A DNA stretch of 14,902 bases from Clostridiales bacterium (GTDB taxonomy: Bacteria; Bacillota_A; Clostridia; Peptostreptococcales; Anaerovoracaceae). The stretch spans positions 1-14,902 of the forward strand of contig SVCR01000014.1 in NCBI GenBank assembly GCA_015058265.1. Direction: 5' to 3'. The notes beneath the pieces were generated by a model. The model worked only from the letters and a program-made list of their open reading frames with translations, did no database searches and was not told the origin of the DNA. This document shows, piece after piece, positions 5,701 through 13,311 of the stretch (its first letter is position 1; every line of letters starts with the position of its first letter). A program made the position numbers and the translations under genes.

Positions 5701-7988
5701 ATGTCAATGACCAGATCGAAATCCCTAATCTCAAGGGCCTGCTCAGCTGCTATGACCAGAGGGGCAGAGAATGGACCGGTGAGGCCCCTAAGGCAAGCTT
5801 CAGGATCCTGGAGAAGACAAGCGGTGCTGAGATCAAGAGCGGAGGAGGATATACCTTCTACGCATATGAACCGGGTACTTACACTATAAGGGCGACTGTA
5901 CCGGGTTATAATGTCAATGACATAACCGTGGAAATAACTGAGGATCCTAGACTGGTCATCACAACTACTGATCCGCCTAAGATGCCGATCAATGAAAAGA
6001 GCGAGTCGGTGATCGTCGATCTCGATAAGTACGTAGGTGCTACGACACAGTTCGGCGGTACCTGGAAAGACGCTCCGGCTATGAAGTATACCCTTGAACA
6101 GACAACGGGTGATGCCACGATCGGAGCTAAGACCGTGACAGACGGTGATACAAAATACACCATTGAGAATGCTTTCATCTGCAGCACACCGGGAACATAC
6201 ACAGTACATGTTGCAACCAAGAAAGCATCGGCTTACAGTGATCCGATCGATGATATTGAGATCACGGTATACAAGAACCGCCGTGTCAAGACTGTGATGG
6301 TCAACTTCTATGATATGGATATGAGTGAGCGCACTCTGTCCGAAATATGGAAACTTGACCCGGCAGATTATCTTGAGTATACAGATCAGTTCGATGAAAC
6401 GATCAGCAAGGAAGATCTCGAGAACATGGATCTGCCTGAGATCAAAGGTTATGAGATAGACAATGATTTCGACAATCCGGCCATGGCATCAATAGTAAAG
6501 CAGGATGACGGATCATTCCGCGTTGAAGTACAGACGGAAGGTACCTTCGGGATCTGCCCGGTCGTTGAAGACGAATATACAGCATATTGGAGTACTGTAA
6601 CCCTTATCGATGACAGTACCGCTGAGAAGATCAATAAAGTCTTCACCTCACTTGCAGATATTTACTACAGCCTGTGCTATACAGATGATGATGCAGAGGC
6701 GATCTATGAACGCGCCTGCACTGAGATCTTTGAAGCGAACAGCGAAGCCCAAGCCAAAGCAGCATACAATGAGGCTGCTGCCAAGCTCGATAAATACATG
6801 CATAACTGGGGCGAAGTGACATATACATGGTCAGATGATCTCAGCACATGTACTGCAAGAAGAGAATGCGCTAACGCAGACCATCCGGAAACTGAAACTG
6901 CAGTAGCGGTTGAGACGGAACGGGTCGAGCCTACACTTACAGATGAAGGATATGTTACATTCGAAGCAGAGTTTGAAAATAAGGATTTTGCTAAACAGAC
7001 TGTTACTAAAGTTCTTCCGATAGATCCGGAAGTGATCAATCAGGCAGCAGCGAATGAAGTTGCTGAGATGATCGCAGGTATTCCTGATGAGGTATCACTC
7101 GACAACATGGCTGTTATAGAGATCGCAAATGCGGCATATCAGGATCTGACAGATGATCAGAAAGCACTGATCAGCGAGGAAGCTCTTAAGAAGCTGGAGG
7201 ATGCAGAAGGAGCACTTGCGGCAATAGAGGCAGAAGCCGGTGATCAGGAGGTAGCAGACGCAGTTACCGGAATCATGGAGAACATCCCTGAATCGGCAGG
7301 ACTGCAGGATAAAGCTGTTATAAAAGCTGCCCGCGCTGCATATGATAAGCTGTCAGATGATCAGAAGGCACTGATCTCAGAAGAATCTGTTAAGAAGCTG
7401 GAGGATGCAGAGGGAGCACTTGCAGCAGCAGAGAAAGAAGCAGCAGATAAGTCAGCCGCTAAGAAAGCTGCGAATGCAATAGCAGCCCTGCCTGCAAGCC
7501 CGACTGTCAAAGACAAGGCAGCAGTCACTGCTGCACGGAAAGCTTATGATGCGCTTACAGATGCACAGAAAGCGCTGGTAAGCGAGAGCACGCTCAAGAA
7601 ATTGACAGATGCTGAGAAAGCAGTCAAGGCGGCAGAGAAGAAGGCTGCTGAATACGCTGCCAACGGAAATGCCTACGTCGATACTAAGCTCCCTAAAGTG
7701 AAGATCAAAGCACCGAAGAAGGCTAAGAAGAGCTTCACTGCAAAATGGAAAAAGCTGAGCGCTAAACAGCAGAAGGCAGTGAAGGGGATCGAGATCGAAT
7801 ACAGTACAAAGGCAGATTTCTCAAAGGCTTATAAATTCAAGAAGACAGGCAAGAAAAAAGTCAGCTTGAAGGTCAAGAGTCTGAAATCCGGAAAGACATA
7901 TTATGTTCGCGCACATACATATGTGATAAAGAATGGCGTCAAATATGTCTCAAAGTGGTCAGCAGTTAAGAAAGTGAAAGTCAGGTAG
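2754..7988 (+). CDS. Exported 1744-residue multidomain protein with aerolysin-like segment
   Basis: Residues 1-28 form a signal peptide: basic MKRAAR, a hydrophobic core, and VSA as the probable cleavage site. Residues 29-320 form an unrecognised domain with an acidic stretch (ADDDDLTVDD). Residues 330-462 resemble the aerolysin/ETX-MTX2 pore-forming fold. Residues 600-700 look like another beta module. About five Ig-like repeats follow (PGTY-type motifs at 823, 930, 1040, 1146 and 1262). Then come a short helical stretch, a small module with C1366-X5-C1372, three 68-residue helical repeats (about 1427-1635) and a lysine-rich FN3-like domain (1645-1744). There is no LPXTG motif, C-terminal membrane helix or dockerin, so the protein is released or held by the basic C-terminus. 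GGAAGG seven bases upstream supports the start. It shares a transcript with the membrane protease gene 25 bases downstream. A secreted pore-former or adhesin-toxin is my inference; a plain adhesin with an aerolysin-like fold is the main alternative. Confidence 0.8.
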   Translation: MKRAARMTLILMLALMTAVTTFPMEVSAASTKNKPKADSVEYYKDASGKKTGIKYITIKPYTYYNISRDPAINTKADGSAVAPTLELDYPTIERIAKTQIFPRWGVIAEGIFRDQANQLVTIEGSGMMSSDKGPANSFDRHFSKTRSGVSGHNYNWSLDDLASTLGNPPSKSGKAKSEQAEFSILKGETNWDEVVYSGVYGINNLSDARTLMGKSLRACADDDDLTVDDFLGNSKDKSDNKYRLPDISDDKTKSGYASIVTCVNRAGSSGDYDYVCFGLAAYDFDVTPLAASDMSYIHAAQEYSRTEDPIQAAAEADTTGATYSSNSQTVHYYLQNKSSQESSTGVSMTTEESEELSSTTEESFEWGMEQEIGMDWNIGGNGSSEWMFPAVTLHFQQNFHELWNTMKGNTETKAKQQSRSVSQEVVLPGHTAAQINQTSETSQATENYQQPFVLNYKIAVFAMSGDYYNGWGGLISDSRYDKEWMSVIFDGSDAFELNGCNALSSLYNRAVVNRDTDGYDKTKGRYRSWCDKSSFSYNSKINWSSIAQALAEDNRASHNIPNHNNRKSTLDDISNELLFAESARILNRDRKSMSSTVENLVPYYNLDSVDVVKGSKNYEMRKGEKLYLDSVELEGYDSDNVVFYGFDSKWGEWALSKADATGATETEVDGILRETTADKRLTLCTDQQTGSQWVEISSDQTTDSKSYHLKWKVDEDVKISTYTTMNDRATYPDGYMSSDELAAVETPMIGLNVKSDTADVGSITVSGTYKGAYDQPLNLNKELDVTVLKNDDKTLLNVPIYWEDNDSRMISVHESGDTEFSTPGTYKVRAYCLQDGVHINSNWIEITAGEKASLKKIDFAAPDYDADDLALTKKTQSLAFDLNSFVKYYDQFGEIWEGTEESPLPTVSFSVDDTEGAEIDENGILSISEPGTYRVTAAAEDANGNALSYVIPVVKLTISEERWLDTVELETPPVGKSDLMLHNVNDQIEIPNLKGLLSCYDQRGREWTGEAPKASFRILEKTSGAEIKSGGGYTFYAYEPGTYTIRATVPGYNVNDITVEITEDPRLVITTTDPPKMPINEKSESVIVDLDKYVGATTQFGGTWKDAPAMKYTLEQTTGDATIGAKTVTDGDTKYTIENAFICSTPGTYTVHVATKKASAYSDPIDDIEITVYKNRRVKTVMVNFYDMDMSERTLSEIWKLDPADYLEYTDQFDETISKEDLENMDLPEIKGYEIDNDFDNPAMASIVKQDDGSFRVEVQTEGTFGICPVVEDEYTAYWSTVTLIDDSTAEKINKVFTSLADIYYSLCYTDDDAEAIYERACTEIFEANSEAQAKAAYNEAAAKLDKYMHNWGEVTYTWSDDLSTCTARRECANADHPETETAVAVETERVEPTLTDEGYVTFEAEFENKDFAKQTVTKVLPIDPEVINQAAANEVAEMIAGIPDEVSLDNMAVIEIANAAYQDLTDDQKALISEEALKKLEDAEGALAAIEAEAGDQEVADAVTGIMENIPESAGLQDKAVIKAARAAYDKLSDDQKALISEESVKKLEDAEGALAAAEKEAADKSAAKKAANAIAALPASPTVKDKAAVTAARKAYDALTDAQKALVSESTLKKLTDAEKAVKAAEKKAAEYAANGNAYVDTKLPKVKIKAPKKAKKSFTAKWKKLSAKQQKAVKGIEIEYSTKADFSKAYKFKKTGKKKVSLKVKSLKSGKTYYVRAHTYVIKNGVKYVSKWSAVKKVKVR
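3741..4139 (+). other. Aerolysin/ETX-MTX2-like beta pore-forming segment (residues 330-462 of the exported protein)
   Basis: The segment follows the order of the aerolysin fold. An entry strand ends in YYLQNKSSQESS (the N-x-S/T entry motif). Next is a Ser/Thr/Glu-rich strand (VSMTTEESEELSSTTEES). A glycine- and aromatic-rich middle with alternating polar and apolar residues could form the membrane-inserting hairpin. A second Ser/Thr/Gln-rich strand (NTETKAKQQSRSVSQEV) leads to the turn VVLPGHTAAQI, which resembles the vPPGttaxv turn of ETX/MTX2 proteins. The exit strand is FVLNYKIAVF. The strand just before, around residues 290-300 (YDFDVTPL), could belong to the same sheet. The assignment rests on pattern and residue composition only. 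Confidence 0.55.
4971..6578 (+). repeat. About five tandem Ig-like repeats in the exported protein
   Basis: Each unit ends with the strand motif PGTYKVRA, PGTYRVTA, PGTYTIRA, PGTYTVHV or the diverged EGTFGICP. The motifs start at residues 823, 930, 1040, 1146 and 1262, so the period is 106-116 residues. The later units also share a D-Q-F/R-G element (YDQFGEIW, YDQRGREW, TTQFGGTW, TDQFDETI) near their starts. The units are diverged in sequence, so this is old duplication. They probably act as a stalk. The outer limits are approximate. Confidence 0.7.
7032..7655 (+). repeat. Three 68-residue helical repeats (FIVAR-like)
   Basis: Three alpha-helical units repeat with an exact spacing of 204 bases between their QKAL codons (7158, 7362 and 7566). 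The shared core is DDQKALISEE/AQKALVSES followed by LKKLEDAE or LKKLTDAE. Units 1 and 2 are closest, both having KKLEDAEGALAA. Comparable Ala/Lys/Glu-rich helical repeats occur in surface proteins of Firmicutes. The segment probably forms a rod. Confidence 0.8.
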
Positions 7989-8013
7989 TCGTCAATATGA
8001 AAGGAGAATATAT

Positions 8014-10662
8014 ATGTGGACTGAGTATTTGCTCAATGAACCAAAGTATTGGCTGATACCATGGGTCATGCAGTCTATAGCCTATTTCTTCGTCCTCAGA
8101 AAAATGGGCCTCAGAGTGTGGACCGCTCTGGTTCCGTTCATTGCTGAGCATGAACTGTCAACTGTACTGTTCCGGAAGATACGAACCTTCTGGAGACCAT
8201 TCTCAATAGCTGCAGTCATGACTGCGGCGGCATACTATCTTGGCACTGATCAGGGAACCGGTCAGATGTTCATGATAGTAGCGCAAGTGGTATATTGGTT
8301 GTTCCTTGTCAGGCTCTTCTTCCGCCTGTCAAAGAGCTTTGGGCACGGTATACCTTACACGATCCTGCTTACACTGGTGCCGACACTGTTCCTGCTGATC
8401 CTCGGACTCGGCAAGAGCCAGTATCATCCTTTGCAATTCAAACAGGAAAGAAGTTTCGGCAGATTTCTCAATGGGATGCGTAAGCTGACCTTCACCCTTG
8501 TTTCGGTAGTCGAGCTTATCGCACTCGTAGCCGGTGTCGGCTTCGTAACTATACAGACATATCCGCCGAGACCTCTCGCCAATATGATACTGAATGACGT
8601 ATACAAGGACAGCAAGGACATAGAGGCTGATGGTAATTGCGTCACAAGAGAGGAAACGATGGGTGACGCGGCAGCTTCGCTTGCGGATATGCCTGTGAGC
8701 AGGGATAAATTCTTCCCTGATCATTCCGGGGACAAGAGCGTTGTTGTGATGGAATACGTCATAGGCGCGGATCTTGAGGACAGGATCGGCTGTGCATCTG
8801 CAAATATCCGTATGATGCAGGATGCTACGAAGAAAGGCGATGCGCTGACCTTCGTTCTTGAGGCCGGCGGATCAAGGAGATGGTTCACCCCGGGCATAAC
8901 CGAGAAAGGATACGGCAGATATACTGTCAAGGGCGGCAATGTGGAGAAAGCTATGGATCTCGACCTTGAGACCATGGAGAGTCCGTCTGAGCTGACCGAA
9001 TTCATCAAGTGGACTGCGAAAAACTATCCTGCTGACAGATATATGCTGGCTCTGTGGGATCACGGCGGCGGAGTTCCGTACGGATACGGCGTCGATCAGC
9101 TTGCACACAGAACAGATGCCGACGACAGACAAGGTCTCAGTGTATCCGAGGTCGCGGAAGCGGCAAAGGAATCCGGCGTGAAGTTCGATGTGATCGGATT
9201 CGATGCCTGCCTCATGCAGGATATAGAAATAGCCAAAGCTCTGGAGCCTTGTGCTGATTACTTCCTTGCATCGGAAGAGACAGAAGGCGGATTCGGATGG
9301 TACTACACCTCTGCATTCGGCAAGCTCGCACAGGATCCGGGAATGAGTTCTGAAGAATTCGGAAAAGACATGGTTTCTGCGTACGATCAGTTCAATAGGG
9401 CGATCAATGACGGTAATGTACAGTCAGCGTCAACTCTGTCTTTCGTCGATCTGACCAGAGTGGCTCCTGCATACAAGAAAGTCAGCAGGATCTTCAAGAA
9501 GGCTGATGCGGCAATTAAAGAGGATCCTCAGGATTTTGCAGAGCTCGGACTTGCGGCGATGAACTCATATTCATTCGTTGAGGATCTGCAGATCGATCTG
9601 ATAGACTTCATCAACAAGCTGAATGATACTGATCTTAATAATTCTATCTGCAGTGAAGCGGAGAGAAAAGAGGCAGTCGACGCCATCAAGGCCAGTGTCA
9701 TCTTCAGAAACAGAGACTCCGCAGAAGGAATCAACGGTATGGCTCTCGCTTTGCCTTATAAGACGATAGGGCTCTACACTGATACCAATGCTGAACTCAA
9801 GAATCTCGGCCTCAAGCGTCAGATCAGGCTGTTCGATGATATCTTCAGTATCATTGCCGTACAGAAGAAGGCAGAGCACGAGAAGAAGATGGAGGAAGTG
9901 AAAGACAACCGCTTCGGCACCTTCATTGAGGAATTTTCATTCAGAGATCATACGACCGATGAATGGTATAAAGAAGGCTTTGAGAATTATGAGCCTACCG
10001 CGGATCTTGTAGACATCCCTGTTAAGGATACCGGAAACGGATGGCAGGTGCAGCTCCCTGAAAAGACTTGGGGCATCATCGCGGATTGCAGAACTGCTGT
10101 ATATCAGAAAACTGAGGACGGCAGTCTGAGATTCCTCGGCTATGATCATGTCGGTGATAATGATGCTGATGGTCATCCTATGGTCGACATGGATGATATG
10201 TGGATCCACATAAACGGTCGTCTGGTATACTATGATGCCAAGACACCGAGAGAGACTGAAGAAGGAACCGTATTCTCCGGAGACACCAAGGCATTGCTGA
10301 ACGGAGAAGACGAGATCATAGTCCATATTGAATGGGATCCGGTAAAGGGCGATGAAGACGCCGTTACAGGGCATGTGACTGGTTATGATTTTGTTGAAGA
10401 TGAGTTTGCCTTCATGAGTAAGGGCATGCAGTCATTTAATACCGGTGATTCTATCGAGTTCCTGTTTGACTATTATGATGAAGAAGGTAATCTGATCAGT
10501 ACGGAGCCATACGGTGACAATATCCGTGTCACTAAGCCTGAAAATCTGAAGGCAGAGGATAAGCCGCTTCCGGAGGGAGATGTTCAGTTCCTTGGAGTTC
10601 TGACTGACGTATATCAGAGGGAACTGATGACAGAGGTACTGGAAGGGCATATCGGCAAATAA
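8014..10662 (+). CDS. Membrane-anchored clostripain-family (C11) cysteine protease
   Basis: This 882-residue protein has three parts. Residues 1-182 are a membrane domain with about five hydrophobic helices; its SKSFGHG...LGLGKSQY stretch resembles the DUF5684-type membrane domain. After the last helix (about 158-182) lies a peptidase C11 domain. LWDHGGG holds the catalytic His350 and GFDACLMQ the catalytic Cys399, 49 residues apart, close to known C11 enzymes. The strand ASEETEGGFGWYY follows, as in clostripain. Between the dyad residues is a loop with AHRTDADDRQG, where family members self-cleave after Arg or Lys. From about 620 to the end is a beta-rich acidic domain I do not recognise. 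The Lys/Arg-rich loop at 134-157 and acidic region past the last helix place the protease outside the cell. C11 enzymes usually cut after Arg or Lys. Its ribosome site AAAGGAG (8000-8006) lies in the 25-base gap after the exported-protein gene, so that protein is the obvious candidate substrate. Confidence 0.88.
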   Translation: MWTEYLLNEPKYWLIPWVMQSIAYFFVLRKMGLRVWTALVPFIAEHELSTVLFRKIRTFWRPFSIAAVMTAAAYYLGTDQGTGQMFMIVAQVVYWLFLVRLFFRLSKSFGHGIPYTILLTLVPTLFLLILGLGKSQYHPLQFKQERSFGRFLNGMRKLTFTLVSVVELIALVAGVGFVTIQTYPPRPLANMILNDVYKDSKDIEADGNCVTREETMGDAAASLADMPVSRDKFFPDHSGDKSVVVMEYVIGADLEDRIGCASANIRMMQDATKKGDALTFVLEAGGSRRWFTPGITEKGYGRYTVKGGNVEKAMDLDLETMESPSELTEFIKWTAKNYPADRYMLALWDHGGGVPYGYGVDQLAHRTDADDRQGLSVSEVAEAAKESGVKFDVIGFDACLMQDIEIAKALEPCADYFLASEETEGGFGWYYTSAFGKLAQDPGMSSEEFGKDMVSAYDQFNRAINDGNVQSASTLSFVDLTRVAPAYKKVSRIFKKADAAIKEDPQDFAELGLAAMNSYSFVEDLQIDLIDFINKLNDTDLNNSICSEAERKEAVDAIKASVIFRNRDSAEGINGMALALPYKTIGLYTDTNAELKNLGLKRQIRLFDDIFSIIAVQKKAEHEKKMEEVKDNRFGTFIEEFSFRDHTTDEWYKEGFENYEPTADLVDIPVKDTGNGWQVQLPEKTWGIIADCRTAVYQKTEDGSLRFLGYDHVGDNDADGHPMVDMDDMWIHINGRLVYYDAKTPRETEEGTVFSGDTKALLNGEDEIIVHIEWDPVKGDEDAVTGHVTGYDFVEDEFAFMSKGMQSFNTGDSIEFLFDYYDEEGNLISTEPYGDNIRVTKPENLKAEDKPLPEGDVQFLGVLTDVYQRELMTEVLEGHIGK

Positions 10663-10717
10663 TGAACCGCTCGAATATCGTGAGATCACGAAAGCGATAG
10701 CGATAGTCAGTTCAATT

Positions 10718-10764
10718 AGAAGCAGCGCGTGAGCAAAAGAGCTACGGCTGCTTCTTTAGTTTTG
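10718..10764 (+). terminator. Intrinsic terminator after the protease gene
   Basis: AGAAGCAGC (10718-10726) pairs with GCTGCTTCT (10747-10755). The stem continues inward as CGT/ACG and AGC/GCT with two single-base bulges and a six-base loop (AAAAGA). TTTAGTTTTG follows. This ends the two-gene transcript. Confidence 0.85.
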
Positions 10765-10804
10765 TTGTCTGCATAGCGAGTTTTGCCGGATGCTTAGATG
10801 AGAT

Positions 10805-10833
10805 TTGACACTTGGTTCAATAACCTTTATCAT
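10805..10833 (+). promoter_or_regulatory. larB: Near-consensus sigma-A promoter for larB
   Basis: TTGACA at 10805-10810 and TATCAT at 10828-10833 are separated by exactly 17 bases. That is a perfect -35 box and a 5/6 -10 box. Transcription would start near 10840, giving a leader of about 55 bases to the larB ATG. No operator-like palindrome overlaps it. Confidence 0.75.
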
Positions 10834-10837
10834 TCTT

Positions 10838-10863
10838 AAAGACCGTCACGGAAACGGCTTTTT
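10838..10863 (+). other. Small hairpin plus T5 at the start of the larB transcript
   Basis: AAG-A-CCGT (10838-10845) can pair with ACGG-C-TTT (10854-10861, inside a run of T ending at 10863), leaving one mismatch and a seven-base loop. It falls at or just after the predicted transcription start. It could be a weak early terminator or a 5' end structure; the stem is short, so the support is modest. Confidence 0.35.
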
Positions 10864-10894
10864 ATAGGAATACGAAGTATTGGGAGTTCATCAA

Positions 10895-11653
10895 ATGAGT
10901 GATACAAGAAAAATATTGGAGGGCGTAGCTTCCGGCGAGATAAGCGTAGAAGAAGGATTGCTGAAGCTTAAGACTGAGCCTTTCGAAGATATCGGGTATG
11001 CAAGGATCGATCATCACCGCGGCATCCGTCAGGGTACGGATGAGGTCATTTATGGTGAGGGAAAGACCGCAGATCAGATAACGGGCATCATCAGCTCGAT
11101 GATTGACCATGGCAGAAGCAGGATCCTTATAACAAGACTCGATCCGGAGAAAGCGGAGAAGGTCGCAGAGACCCACAAGATCAATTACTTTGAAGCAGCA
11201 AGACTCGCGATAGCCGGCGAGAAAGCTTTTGACGATCACAGACCCGATGGTAACGGAGCAGTAGTTATAGCGACCGGAGGGACCAGTGATATCCCTGTCG
11301 CGGAAGAGGCAGCTATAACAGCGGAGTTTCTGGGCAATGAAGTCGTAAGGTTATATGATGTCGGAGTTGCGGGCATCCACAGACTGCTTGCGAACAAAGA
11401 GCAGATCATGAAAGCGTCTGTAATTATAGCTGTCGCGGGAATGGAAGGGGCTCTTGCCAGTGTGGTAGGAGGACTGGCGGATTGCCCGGTCATCGCTGTT
11501 CCGACCAGCGTAGGATACGGCGCGTCCTTCGGCGGACTGTCGGCGCTTCTCTCGATGCTCAATTCATGCGCGAGCGGCGTGGCTGTTGTAAACATAGATA
11601 ACGGATTCGGGGCAGGATATTTTGCCTCGATGATCAATCATACAGGAAAGTAA
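10895..11653 (+). CDS. larB: LarB, pyridinium-3,5-biscarboxylic acid mononucleotide synthase
   Basis: LarB carries out the first step of nickel-pincer nucleotide (NPN) cofactor synthesis: it carboxylates the pyridinium ring of nicotinic acid adenine dinucleotide and splits off AMP. The N-terminal region has the family's opening pattern (ILEGVASGEISVEEGLLKLK, then FEDIGYARIDHHR and RQGTDEVIYGEGKT). The C-terminal half is the PurE-like domain, with ATGGTSDIPVAEEA, AGMEGALASVVGGL, GYGASFGGLSALL and LNSCASGVAVVNIDNG. Cys225 in the last motif is in the position where the family has a conserved reactive cysteine. I chose ATG 10895 (252 residues) over an in-frame TTG at 10880 because GGGAG at 10882-10886 sits eight bases before the ATG and inside any longer protein. 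Usual partners larC and larE are not in the window. The next gene is an amylase-family enzyme 17 bases on, with which it is probably co-transcribed. Confidence 0.95.
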   Translation: MSDTRKILEGVASGEISVEEGLLKLKTEPFEDIGYARIDHHRGIRQGTDEVIYGEGKTADQITGIISSMIDHGRSRILITRLDPEKAEKVAETHKINYFEAARLAIAGEKAFDDHRPDGNGAVVIATGGTSDIPVAEEAAITAEFLGNEVVRLYDVGVAGIHRLLANKEQIMKASVIIAVAGMEGALASVVGGLADCPVIAVPTSVGYGASFGGLSALLSMLNSCASGVAVVNIDNGFGAGYFASMINHTGK

Positions 11654-11670
11654 CATTAGATGAGGTGCAA

Positions 11671-13242
11671 ATGAGTTGGTATAACGAAGCTGTTTTTTAT
11701 CATATTTATCCGCTCGGGCTGACAGGAGCGCCTGAGCAGAATGACTACAGTGAGCCTGTCCACAGGCTCGAGGGACTGATCCCGTGGATCGGTCATATTA
11801 AAGATATCGGATGTAATGCTTTATATATAGGACCGCTGTTCAAGTCAGTAGGACACGGATACGAAACGACAGATTACCGCACGGTAGATAACAGACTGGG
11901 AACTAATGATGATCTCAGACGGTTCGTGCAGCTGTGTCATGAGAGCGGCATCAGGGTGATCCTTGACGGCGTCTTCAATCATACGGGGAGAGACTTCTTC
12001 GCTTTCAAGGATATTCAGGCGAACAGAGAGAACTCGAGATACCGGAACTGGTATTCAGGTCTGAATTTCTACGGCAACAATGAATACAATGACGGATTCT
12101 CATACGACAACTGGGGCGGGTACAATCTTCTCGCGAGACTCAATCAGCGTGATCCCGAGGTAAGAGATTATCTGCTGGATACGGTGAGATTCTGGGTCAG
12201 CGAATTCGACATCGATGGGCTCAGGCTGGATGCTGCGGATGTTCTGGATTTCGACTTCATGCGCGCTCTTCGCGGTCTTGCAGATACCGTAAAAGAGGAT
12301 TTCTGGCTGATGGGCGAGGTCATCCACGGAGAATACGGAAGATGGGCCAATGAGGGAACGCTCCATTCAGTGACCAACTATCATCTGCACAAAGCTCTCT
12401 TCAGCGCGCATAATGATCACAACTATTTCGAGATCGCGCATACCGTGAAGAGGCAGGAAGACATGGGGCTGAGAGACATAAGGCTGTATAACTTCGTCGA
12501 CAACCATGACGTGGAGAGGATATACACCAAGCTCCGCAACAAGGCTCATTTCACTCCTGTACACATTTTGCTCTATACCTTGCCGGGACTGCCATCTATC
12601 TATTACGGCTCCGAATACGGTATAGAAGGAAAGAAAGAGAAATATTCGGATCACTCGCTGCGTCCGGAGCTGCATCTTGAAGAAATGCAGGACAATGCAT
12701 GTGTAGAGCTGATCCGTGCTCTCGGCAGGATCAGGCAGGAAGAGAAGATGCTCAGCTATGGAGACTACAGGGAGCTGCAGCTTACAACTGAGAAGTACGC
12801 TTTCTGCAGGGGAGATGTGATCATCTGCGTGAATAACGGCGATGGTGAAGCGTGGTTCGATCTGCCGGCAGAGGGCAGATACCACGGGGCGCTGTTCGGC
12901 GGTGAAGCTCAGGCAGTGGACGGCAAGCTTTCGGTCTGCGTTCCGCCATGCTCCGGTGAGATATGGATCCCGGAGACAAGGACTGCAGCATATGAGCCTC
13001 TGGAACACAGGGTCGCTGACGAGAAACATAATGATGAACAGAGTGCGGTCCGCGAGTTCAGCGAACCGCGCAGAGCAGAGGATCCGAATAAACCTTATGA
13101 AGAGATGTCTGTCGAGGAGCTCCAGGCGGAGATACTCGCCAAGATGGCGGCTAACGGTCCGGTTACAGACAGGATGAAGCAGGATGTAACGGAGAATGTA
13201 TACCGTGATTCTCTTCTGAACTGGGTCAAGAGCTTCAGATAA
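11671..13242 (+). CDS. GH13 (alpha-amylase family) glycoside hydrolase, cytoplasmic
   Basis: This 523-residue protein is a GH13 TIM-barrel enzyme that probably hydrolyses alpha-1,4-linked oligosaccharides inside the cell. All four GH13 regions are present: DGVFNH (region I), [11 protein letters not shown] with nucleophile Asp187 (II), GEVIHG with acid/base Glu216 (III) and [10 protein letters not shown] with Asp280 (IV). [12 protein letters not shown] followed by LRPEL is typical of neopullulanase/cyclomaltodextrinase-type members, but the N-terminal starch-binding domain of many of those is absent. No signal peptide is present. A short beta domain follows the barrel. Then comes a charged, mainly helical tail of about 75 residues ([12 protein letters not shown] to the end) that I do not recognise in the family. 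ATG 11671 is preferred over GTG 11665 because GAGG at 11662-11665 is five bases before it and overlaps the GTG. It follows larB by 17 bases; no functional link is evident. Confidence 0.92.
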   Translation: MSWYNEAVFYHIYPLGLTGAPEQNDYSEPVHRLEGLIPWIGHIKDIGCNALYIGPLFKSVGHGYETTDYRTVDNRLGTNDDLRRFVQLCHESGIRVILDGVFNHTGRDFFAFKDIQANRENSRYRNWYSGLNFYGNNEYNDGFSYDNWGGYNLLARLNQRDPEVRDYLLDTVRFWVSEFDIDGLRLDAADVLDFDFMRALRGLADTVKEDFWLMGEVIHGEYGRWANEGTLHSVTNYHLHKALFSAHNDHNYFEIAHTVKRQEDMGLRDIRLYNFVDNHDVERIYTKLRNKAHFTPVHILLYTLPGLPSIYYGSEYGIEGKKEKYSDHSLRPELHLEEMQDNACVELIRALGRIRQEEKMLSYGDYRELQLTTEKYAFCRGDVIICVNNGDGEAWFDLPAEGRYHGALFGGEAQAVDGKLSVCVPPCSGEIWIPETRTAAYEPLEHRVADEKHNDEQSAVREFSEPRRAEDPNKPYEEMSVEELQAEILAKMAANGPVTDRMKQDVTENVYRDSLLNWVKSFR

Positions 13243-13311
13243 CAGAAACGGTCGGCTGATGCCTCCTGCATTTGTTACCGGTCCGGAGACGAAAAACAGG
13301 GCAAGGTGTAG

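Noticed and set aside
7032..7655. Non-coding tandem repeat or mobile-element signature
   Set aside because: The repeats keep frame and encode a regular helical protein unit, so they are coding repeats within the exported protein.
2754..7988. Sortase-anchored surface adhesin
   Set aside because: There is no LPXTG-type motif, C-terminal hydrophobic helix or positively charged tail after one; the protein ends in a basic FN3-like domain.
8329..8724. A minus-strand open frame inside the protease gene
   Set aside because: It is a shadow of the membrane domain, with no family resemblance or start signal.
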